Below, one piece after another: positions 6,478-11,201 of a stretch of 11,201 nt of DNA (its first letter is position 1; each line of letters starts with the position of its first letter). This DNA comes from Actinomycetota bacterium (GTDB taxonomy: Bacteria > Actinomycetota > Actinomycetes > JACCUZ01): NCBI GenBank assembly GCA_030841245.1, contig JAVEDG010000006.1, forward strand, positions 1-11,201, in the 5' to 3' direction. Both the position numbers and the translations under genes were made by a program. The notes beneath the pieces were generated by a model, which worked only from the letters and a program-made list of their open reading frames with translations, was not told the origin of the DNA and did not search any database.

Positions 6478-6849
6478 CTAGACCCACGAGAGGACCCCCT
6501 TCTTCCAGGCGTAGAGCAGGCCGACCGCGAGGAACCCGATGAAGACGAACATCTCGACCAGGGTCGCTGCTCCGAACCCCGGCGCCGCGAACACAGTGGC
6601 CCAGGGGAACAGGTAGATCGCGTCGACCGCGAACACGACGTAGAGGTAGGCGAACACGTAGTAGCGGATGTGGTTCTGGGCCCAGCCCTCGCCTACCGGG
6701 TCGACGCCGCACTCATAGGTGACGGTCTTGTCACCACCGGGCACGGTGGGGCGGAGCAGGCCATTGGCGACGAACGCCACCGTGACGAACAACACGCCCA
6801 CGAGGAGCAGGAGCCCGACCAGCCCATAGCCGCCGTAGAAGCCGTCCAT
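6478..6849 (-). CDS. nuoA: NADH-quinone oxidoreductase subunit A, first gene of the operon
   Basis: A 123-residue protein with three transmembrane helices, a typical NuoA (ND3). The cytoplasmic loop between TM1 and TM2 carries the conserved Tyr45-Glu-Cys-Gly48 motif (YECG), the hallmark of ND3, followed by the TM2 segment RYYVFAYLYVVFAVDAIYLF with Asp76, and Glu99 in the last helix (LVEMFVFIGF). NuoA packs with NuoH and NuoJ near the quinone site. The ATG at 6847-6849 follows a perfect AGGAGG at five bases. It is the promoter-proximal gene of the minus-strand operon and divergent from korA across 142 bp. Confidence 0.95.
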   Translation of the reverse strand: MDGFYGGYGLVGLLLLVGVLFVTVAFVANGLLRPTVPGGDKTVTYECGVDPVGEGWAQNHIRYYVFAYLYVVFAVDAIYLFPWATVFAAPGFGAATLVEMFVFIGFLAVGLLYAWKKGVLSWV

Positions 6850-6854
6850 CAGCG

Positions 6855-6860
6855 CCTCCT
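6855..6860 (-). promoter_or_regulatory. Consensus ribosome binding site of nuoA
   Basis: AGGAGG on the minus strand, five bases before the nuoA ATG. It is the strongest Shine-Dalgarno sequence in the operon and fixes both the nuoA start and the operon's translational entry point. Confidence 0.75.
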
Positions 6861-6873
6861 CGCTCCGTGGGGC

Positions 6874-6879
6874 AGTCTA
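6874..6879 (-). promoter_or_regulatory. Candidate -10 element of the nuoA promoter
   Basis: TAGACT on the minus strand fits the actinobacterial TANNNT -10 consensus and would place a start site about 18-20 bases before the nuoA ATG, leaving room for the AGGAGG. No convincing -35 hexamer is seen 17-19 bases upstream, and a TANNNT match alone is weak evidence. Confidence 0.3.
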
Positions 6880-6906
6880 GGCCGAGCAGCTCCCGCAGGG
6901 CGCACC

Positions 6907-6947
6907 CGGCGTACGGCGTACCGGTGGACCGGGTGACCAGCGTCCAC
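6907..6947. promoter_or_regulatory. Candidate operator region in the nuoA/korA divergent spacer
   Basis: Two patterns lie in the middle of the 142-bp divergent spacer: a tandem heptamer CGGCGTA (6907-6913 and 6914-6920), and an inverted repeat GTGGAC (6924-6929) with GTCCAC (6942-6947) separated by 12 bp. Their location upstream of both transcripts suits a shared regulator of the nuo and kor operons, but the repeats are short and I recognise no known operator consensus. Confidence 0.3.
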
Positions 6948-6991
6948 GGAACAGCCGCAATACCACGTAGCCGCCGCTGTGGCGACGTAAC

Positions 6992-8860
6992 ATGGTGGCA
7001 ATGAGCAAGGACGTGCGGCAGCTCGACCGCGTGATCATCCGGTTCGCGGGCGACTCAGGCGACGGGATGCAGCTCACCGGCGACCGGTTCACCACCGAGA
7101 CCGCGTCCTTCGGCAACGACCTGTCGACCCTGCCCGACTTCCCTGCGGAGATCCGGGCGCCCGCCGGCACCCTTCCCGGAGTCTCGGCCTTCCAGCTGCA
7201 CTTCGCCGACCACGACATCATGACCCCGGGCGACCGGCCGGACGTTCTGGTGGCCATGAACCCGGCCGCCCTGAAGGCGAACCTCGAGGACCTGCCGCGC
7301 GGCGCCGACCTGATCGTCAACACCGACGAGTTCTCCAAGCGGAACCTGACCAAGGTCGGCTACGAGGCCAACCCGCTCGACGACGGCTCCCTCGAGGCCT
7401 ACAACGTGCACCCCATCGGGCTGACCTCGATGACGGTCGAGGCGCTCAAGGAGTTCTCGATCACCAAGAAGGAGGCCGAGCGCGCGAAGAACATGTTCGC
7501 GCTCGGCCTGCTGTCGTGGCTGTACAACCGGCCCACCGAGGGCACGCTGAAGTTCCTCGAGGTCAAGTTCGCCAAGAACGAGCAGATCATGCGGGCCAAC
7601 ATCGCGGCCTTCAACGCCGGCTGGAACTTCGGCGAGACCACCGAGGACTTCTCGGTTTCCTACGAGATCAAGCCGGCCCGGCTCCCATCGGGCACCTACC
7701 GCAACATCTCGGGCAACCTGGCACTGGCCTACGGCCTGGTGGCCGCGTCGAAACAGACCGGCCTCCCGCTGTTCCTCGGGTCCTACCCGATCACCCCGGC
7801 CTCGGACATCCTGCACGAGCTGAGCAAGCACAAGCGCTTCGGCGTGCGCACCTTCCAGGCAGAGGACGAGATCGCGGCAGTGGGCGCAGCGCTCGGCGCG
7901 GCGTACGGCGGGTCGCTGGCCGTCACCTCGACGTCGGGTCCCGGCCTCGCGCTCAAGGCCGAGACGGTCGGGCTCGGCGTCTCGCTCGAGCTGCCGTTGA
8001 TCGTCGTGGACGTGCAGCGGGCCGGTCCGTCGACCGGGATGCCGACCAAGACCGAGCAGGCCGACCTGCTGCAGGCCATGTTCGGCCGCAACGGCGAGGC
8101 CCCGGTGCCGATCGTGGCGCCCCGTTCGCCGGCCGACTGCTTCGAGACGGCGCTGGAGGCGGCGCGGATCGCCACGACGTACCGCGTGCCGGTGATCCTG
8201 CTCTCCGACGGCTACCTCGCCAACGGCTCCGAGCCATGGCGCATCCCCGCCGTCGAGGACCTGCCGGACCTGACGGTGGAGTTCACCACCGAGCCCAACC
8301 GCCCCGACGGCGAGTTCTGGCCGTACCTGCGCGACGCGACCACGCTCGCGCGGCCCTGGGCGGTCCCCGGGACCGCCGGTCTGGAGCACCGCATCGGCGG
8401 CATCGAGAAGGCGGACGGGACGGGCAACATCTCCTACGACGCGGCCAACCACGACCTGATGGTGCGCACCCGGCAGGCCAAGGTCGACGGCATCGCCGCC
8501 ACCATCCCGCCGACCGATGTCGAGGACCCCGACGGTCTGGCGCGCGTGCTGGTGCTGGGCTGGGGCTCGACGTACGGGCCGATCGGGGCGGCCTGCCGTC
8601 GCGTACGGCGTGAGGGCCTCTCGGTCGCGCAGGCCCACCTGCGCCACCTCAACCCGTTCCCGTCGGACCTCGGCGACGTGCTGCGCCGTTACGACCGGGT
8701 GCTCGTACCCGAGATGAACCTCGGTCAGCTCGCAATGCTGGTCCGGGCGCGCTTCCTGGTCGACGCGATCAGCTACAACCGGGTGCGTGGCATGCCCTTC
8801 AAGGCGGAGGAGCTGGCGTCCGTGATCACCGGTGTCATCGAGGAGGTGAACGAGCAGTGA
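6992..8860 (+). CDS. korA: 2-oxoacid (2-oxoglutarate):ferredoxin oxidoreductase, alpha subunit with fused gamma domain
   Basis: A 622-residue protein of the KorA type found in actinobacteria. Residues about 14-215 are the gamma domain (IIRFAGDSGDGMQLTGDRF at its start), fused ahead of the pyrimidine-binding alpha domain (from about 240: SYPITPASDIL, TSTSGPGLALKAE, VQRAGPSTGMPTKTEQADLL), followed by the domain II region to GVIEEVNEQ. With KorB it would convert a 2-oxoacid, CoA and oxidised ferredoxin to acyl-CoA, CO2 and reduced ferredoxin; 2-oxoglutarate is the family's usual substrate, but the sequence alone does not prove specificity. The start is uncertain: ATG at 6992 and an in-frame ATG at 7001 both have poor Shine-Dalgarno matches, so translation may be from a leaderless or nearly leaderless mRNA. 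The stop overlaps korB as GTGA. Divergent orientation to nuoA suggests joint use of ferredoxin. Confidence 0.93.
   Translation: MVAMSKDVRQLDRVIIRFAGDSGDGMQLTGDRFTTETASFGNDLSTLPDFPAEIRAPAGTLPGVSAFQLHFADHDIMTPGDRPDVLVAMNPAALKANLEDLPRGADLIVNTDEFSKRNLTKVGYEANPLDDGSLEAYNVHPIGLTSMTVEALKEFSITKKEAERAKNMFALGLLSWLYNRPTEGTLKFLEVKFAKNEQIMRANIAAFNAGWNFGETTEDFSVSYEIKPARLPSGTYRNISGNLALAYGLVAASKQTGLPLFLGSYPITPASDILHELSKHKRFGVRTFQAEDEIAAVGAALGAAYGGSLAVTSTSGPGLALKAETVGLGVSLELPLIVVDVQRAGPSTGMPTKTEQADLLQAMFGRNGEAPVPIVAPRSPADCFETALEAARIATTYRVPVILLSDGYLANGSEPWRIPAVEDLPDLTVEFTTEPNRPDGEFWPYLRDATTLARPWAVPGTAGLEHRIGGIEKADGTGNISYDAANHDLMVRTRQAKVDGIAATIPPTDVEDPDGLARVLVLGWGSTYGPIGAACRRVRREGLSVAQAHLRHLNPFPSDLGDVLRRYDRVLVPEMNLGQLAMLVRARFLVDAISYNRVRGMPFKAEELASVITGVIEEVNEQ
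8841..8846 (+). promoter_or_regulatory. Ribosome binding site of korB inside korA
   Basis: AGGAGG lies ten bases before the korB GTG at 8857, within the last codons of korA. It supports the GTG start and coupled translation of the two subunits. Confidence 0.55.
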
Positions 8861-9909
8861 GCGAGAGCGACTTCCCGTCCTTGCGGCTGGTGCCCAAGGC
8901 ACGCGAACCGCAGAAGGCCAAGGACTTCAAGACCGACCAGGAGGTCCGCTGGTGCCCGGGCTGCGGTGACTACGCGATCCTCGCGGCGGTCCAGTCGTTC
9001 ATGCCCGAGCTCGGTATCGCGCGCGAGAACACCGTCTTCGTGTCGGGGATCGGCTGCTCGTCGCGGTTCCCGTACTACATGAACACCTACGGCATGCACT
9101 CGATCCACGGGCGGGCGCCGGCGATTGCCACCGGTCTGGCGTCGTCGCGGCAGGACCTGTCGGTCTGGGTGGTGACCGGAGACGGTGACGGCCTCTCGAT
9201 CGGCGGCAACCACCTGATCCACGCCCTGCGCCGCAACGTCAACCTGAAGATCCTGCTGTTCAACAACCGGATCTACGGGCTGACGAAGGGGCAGTACTCC
9301 CCCACGTCCGAGCTGGGCAAGATCACCAAGTCGACGCCGTTCGGGTCGCTGGACGCGCCGTTCAACCCGCTCTCGCTCGCACTCGGCGCCGACGCGACCT
9401 TCGTGGCGCGCTCGATCGACTCCGACCGCAAGCACCTCACGTCGGTGCTGCGTGCCGCCGCGGCCCACCGCGGTTCGGCCTTCGTCGAGATCTACCAGAA
9501 CTGCAACATCTTCAACGACGAGGCCTTCGAGCCGCTGAAGGACCCGGCGACTCGTGACGACTTCACCATCCGGCTCGAGGACGGTGCCCCGATCCGCTGG
9601 GGCGCGAACGCAGAGCACGGGTTGTACCGGTCGCCGGGCAACGGGCTGGTCGCCGGCGAGGTGGCCGAGCAGGGCGAGGCTGGTCTGCTGGTGCACGACC
9701 CGCACAACGACGACCCTTCGCACGCCTTCGAGCTGTCCCGGCTCGCCGACATCTCGCTGGCCCGAACCCCGATCGGCGTCTTCCGGGCGGTCGACCGGCC
9801 GGTCTATGACGACATGATGAGCGACCAGCTGGACAAGGCGCGCGCGACCCAGGGCGAGGGCGACCTGGCGACCCTGCTCGCCGGGTCGGACACCTGGACC
9901 ATCGACTGA
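8857..9909 (+). CDS. korB: 2-oxoacid (2-oxoglutarate):ferredoxin oxidoreductase, beta subunit (TPP and [4Fe-4S])
   Basis: A 350-residue catalytic partner of KorA. The thiamine diphosphate motif is visible as Gly108-Asp-Gly-Asp followed by the paired Asn136-Asn137 (GDGDGL...LLFNNRIYGLTKGQYSPT). The four cysteines expected to bind the single [4Fe-4S] cluster are Cys33 and Cys36 (RWCPGCGDY), Cys67 (GIGCSSRFPYY) and Cys216 (YQNCNIF). The motif order and length fit the actinobacterial KorB, which has no fused 2x[4Fe-4S] delta domain, so a free ferredoxin must take the electrons; no ferredoxin gene is in this window. The GTG start overlaps the korA stop. The stop is at 9907-9909, followed by repeat-rich non-coding DNA and then a convergent gene. 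The extended carboxy terminus (after about residue 250) resembles the family's terminal region and carries no extra domain I recognise. Confidence 0.93.
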   Translation: MSESDFPSLRLVPKAREPQKAKDFKTDQEVRWCPGCGDYAILAAVQSFMPELGIARENTVFVSGIGCSSRFPYYMNTYGMHSIHGRAPAIATGLASSRQDLSVWVVTGDGDGLSIGGNHLIHALRRNVNLKILLFNNRIYGLTKGQYSPTSELGKITKSTPFGSLDAPFNPLSLALGADATFVARSIDSDRKHLTSVLRAAAAHRGSAFVEIYQNCNIFNDEAFEPLKDPATRDDFTIRLEDGAPIRWGANAEHGLYRSPGNGLVAGEVAEQGEAGLLVHDPHNDDPSHAFELSRLADISLARTPIGVFRAVDRPVYDDMMSDQLDKARATQGEGDLATLLAGSDTWTID

Positions 9910-9924
9910 TCGACAGGCCGTTAG

Positions 9925-9955
9925 CTGACCGGATCGGCTGACCGTCGACTGACCG
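9925..9955. repeat. Three direct copies of CTGACCG after korB
   Basis: CTGACCG occurs at 9925-9931, 9938-9944 and 9949-9955, about one helical turn apart (13 and 11 bp), starting 16 bases after the korB stop. The units are short and could be a chance tract in GC-rich DNA; no function can be read from them. Confidence 0.5.
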
Positions 9956-9969
9956 TGGGCCGCGCGTTG

Positions 9970-10002
9970 GCTCAAGATCACGATTGTTCGCTGATCTTGT
10001 GC
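9970..10002. repeat. Inverted repeat 1 of the CAAGATC array
   Basis: Arms 9970-9980 and 9992-10002 pair at 10 of 11 positions; the core CAAGATCA/TGATCTTG is perfect over 8 bp, flanked by one T-T mismatch and a GC/GC pair, with an 11-base loop. It lies 60 bases after the korB stop. It may act as a stem-loop at the korB mRNA 3' end, but no U-tract follows. Confidence 0.65.
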
Positions 10003-10115
10003 AGCGGTACGGCGAGCAGGTGGCTGCCAGGTCTCAAGATCAGCAAGCAGCTGCCTCGGCGTAGACGATCTTGAGCGCTGGCAGGCTGCGGTTCGGGCTC
10101 AGCCGCCTCAAGATC
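9973..10115. repeat. Five-copy CAAGATC/GATCTTG motif array in the convergent spacer
   Basis: The heptamer CAAGATC occurs in the 9910-10236 spacer at 9973-9979, 10035-10041 and 10109-10115, and as its complement GATCTTG at 9993-9999 and 10067-10073. Start-to-start spacings are 20, 42, 32 and 42 bp, close to 2, 4, 3 and 4 helical turns, and copies 2 to 4 and 3 to 5 are both 74 bp apart, hinting at two diverged 74-bp units. The heptamer is seen only about twice more in the rest of the window, inside genes. No ORF or RNA gene is recognisable here; the rest of the spacer (about 10116-10212) shows nothing further. Confidence 0.75.
10024..10084. repeat. Inverted repeat 2 of the CAAGATC array (long hairpin)
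   Basis: Outer arms CTGCCAG (10024-10030) and CTGGCAG (10078-10084) and inner arms CTCAAGATC (10033-10041) and GATCTTGAG (10067-10075) are all perfect complements, separated by a 2x2 mismatch; 16 of 18 arm positions pair. The 25-base loop contains the small palindrome GCAGCTGC (10047-10054). This is too long to be likely by chance and could be a bidirectional terminator-like stem between convergent genes, or a mobile palindromic repeat. Confidence 0.7.
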
Positions 10116-10212
10116 ATCCGCCACCGGTCCCCGGTGTCACGGGGCTATCGTCGGGGCGACGAGGGAGGTCTGCGGCGACCGCCGATCCGCACGGCCTGCT
10201 GAGCAGCTCGAC

Positions 10213-10230
10213 GGCGCACCGGCCGGCGCC
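10213..10230 (-). terminator. Weak GC-rich hairpin after the polyprenyl synthase stop
   Basis: GGCGC (10213-10217) and GCGCC (10226-10230) flank an inner self-complementary CCGG/CCGG segment, starting 6 bases after the stop codon of the minus-strand prenyl synthase gene. There is no U-tract. Its position suits a terminator, but such short GC stems are common in this composition. Confidence 0.25.
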
Positions 10231-10236
10231 GAGCCG

Positions 10237-11201
10237 TCAGCTGCTGCGCAGCGCGACCGTGTCGCAGAGGGCGGCCAGCACCCGGCGGGTCGGGCTGTCG
10301 GGCAGCGGCGTGAGCACCTCACGCGCGTCGTCGGCCCAGCGCTGCACCTCGTCGCGCGCCGTCTCCATCGCCGGGTGCGCCCGCAGCGAGGCCAGCGCCT
10401 CGCCGTGGCGGGCATCGTCGGCTAGGTCGCCGTCGAGCAGCTCCAGAAGGCGGGCGTCACCCGGGTCGGCGGGATCGGCCATCCGGCGGAAGTGCAGCAC
10501 CGGCAGCGTCGGGATGCCTTCGCGCAGGTCGGTGCCGGGAGTCTTGCCCGAGACGCCTGACTCGGAGGCGACGTCGAGCAGGTCGTCGGAGAGCTGGAAC
10601 GCGACACCGATCCGCTCGCCGTAGCGCGTCATGATGTCGACGGCCACATCGCCGGCCCCCGAAAGCATTGCGCCGAACCGGCCCGAGGTCGCGATCAGCG
10701 AGGCGGTCTTGTCGGACAGCACCGACAGGTAGTGCTCGACCGGGTCCTCGCCCTCGACCGGCCCGACCGTCTCACGTATCTGACCGGTGACCAGCCGCTC
10801 GAACGTGCGGGCCTGCAGCCGGACGCACTCCGGTCCCAGGTCGGCGAGGATGTCGGACGCCCGCGCGAACAGGAAGTCACCGGTGAGGATTGCGACCGTG
10901 TTGCCCCAGCGCGCGTTCACGCTGACCGCACCGCGCCGCATGCCGGCTTCGTCCATCACGTCGTCGTGGTAGAGCGTGGCGAGGTGCGTCAGCTCGACGA
11001 CCACAGCGGACGGGACGACCCCCGTCGCGGTCGAGTCACCGAGCTGGGCCGCGAGCAGCACGAGAAGCGGCCGGAAGCGCTTGCCACCGGCCTCGACGAG
11101 GTGGCGCGAGGCCTCGGCGACGAAGTGGTTGTTGCTCTTCACCGCGTCCCGCAGCTGCTCCTCGACGGTCTCGAGGCCGGCCAGCAGCTCGGCCTCGAGC
11201 G
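10237..11201 (-). CDS. Long-chain polyprenyl diphosphate synthase, 5' end beyond the window
   Basis: An all-trans isoprenyl diphosphate synthase that condenses isopentenyl diphosphate with an allylic primer; in actinobacteria the likely product is the menaquinone side chain. The first aspartate-rich motif is HDDVMDEAGMRRG, the second is QLSDDLLDV, and GGKRFRP and TGDFLFARASDIL are in place, so all diphosphate- and magnesium-binding residues are visible. The frame is open to the right edge: the residues before codon GTG at 11140-11142 (LEAELLAGLETVEEQLRDA) match the family's first helix, so that GTG is an internal valine and the real start lies outside the window. About 320 residues are visible; the family is about 320-340 long. 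The exact chain length (hepta-, octa- or nonaprenyl) cannot be read by eye, so no symbol is given. It is convergent with korB; menaquinone would be the electron acceptor of the nuo complex. Confidence 0.93.
   Translation of the reverse strand, partial: LEAELLAGLETVEEQLRDAVKSNNHFVAEASRHLVEAGGKRFRPLLVLLAAQLGDSTATGVVPSAVVVELTHLATLYHDDVMDEAGMRRGAVSVNARWGNTVAILTGDFLFARASDILADLGPECVRLQARTFERLVTGQIRETVGPVEGEDPVEHYLSVLSDKTASLIATSGRFGAMLSGAGDVAVDIMTRYGERIGVAFQLSDDLLDVASESGVSGKTPGTDLREGIPTLPVLHFRRMADPADPGDARLLELLDGDLADDARHGEALASLRAHPAMETARDEVQRWADDAREVLTPLPDSPTRRVLAALCDTVALRSS

Noticed and set aside
7055..8902. A 615-codon minus-strand open frame opposite korA.
   Set aside because: Antisense shadow of korA; the product has no recognisable motif and korA itself is a clear family member.
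9318..9326. CAAGATCAC inside korB and GATCTTG at 5000-5006 inside nuoH as extra members of the repeat array.
   Set aside because: Both encode conserved protein positions (Gly-Lys-Ile-Thr and Phe-Lys-Ile-Ala) and lack the paired inverted copy; they are chance matches.
9910..10236. A CRISPR array, tRNA or small RNA gene in the convergent spacer.
   Set aside because: The repeat units are too short and inverted rather than regularly spaced direct repeats of about 30 bp, and no cloverleaf or anticodon arm could be drawn.
11140..11142. GTG at 11142 as the start of the prenyl synthase.
   Set aside because: The 19 codons upstream to the window edge continue the conserved amino-terminal helix of the family, so the gene is 5'-truncated by the window and this GTG is an internal valine.

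Overview
The window looks like chromosomal DNA of a high-GC actinobacterium. The coding sequence is strongly GC-biased in third codon positions, GTG starts are frequent, and genes are coupled by ATGA or GTGA overlaps. The gene set is typical of that phylum: a two-subunit KorAB with a fused gamma domain, a secondary nuo cluster and a long-chain polyprenyl diphosphate synthase. A Nocardioides-like member of the Propionibacteriales is my guess, made from overall style and not from any single diagnostic sequence.

Layout, left to right. Positions 1-6849 hold a minus-strand operon read right to left: nuoA, nuoB, nuoC, nuoH, a cupin gene, nuoI, nuoJ, nuoK, nuoL and the first 67 codons of nuoM, which leaves the window. 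Most junctions are 4-base overlaps. The exceptions are nuoA/nuoB (37 bp) and the gaps around the cupin gene (57 and 137 bp), each of which contains a perfect inverted repeat. A 142-bp divergent spacer (6850-6991) separates nuoA from korA-korB, which run on the plus strand to 9909. A 327-bp convergent spacer (9910-10236) has no gene but carries an array of CAAGATC motifs arranged as two long inverted repeats plus one single copy. The right end (10237-11201) is a minus-strand polyprenyl diphosphate synthase lacking its 5' end.

The nuo cluster lacks nuoD, nuoE, nuoF and nuoG. NuoC and NuoH genes overlap by four bases exactly where nuoD-G would sit, so nothing is hidden there. The NADH-oxidising module (E, F, G) and the 49-kDa quinone-site subunit (D) are therefore absent. 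The membrane arm, the N2 subunit NuoB, NuoC and the two-cluster ferredoxin-like NuoI are present with key residues intact. With divergent korAB, which makes reduced ferredoxin from a 2-oxoacid, the simplest model is an alternative complex I-like proton pump fed by ferredoxin or another low-potential donor that reduces menaquinone, with NuoD borrowed from a complete nuo operon elsewhere. The nearby prenyl synthase would supply the menaquinone tail. From memory, Streptomyces carries a similar second nuo set near kor-like genes and a polyprenyl synthase gene, so the arrangement is probably conserved. Its electron donor, its source of NuoD and the role of the embedded cupin are not established as far as I know.
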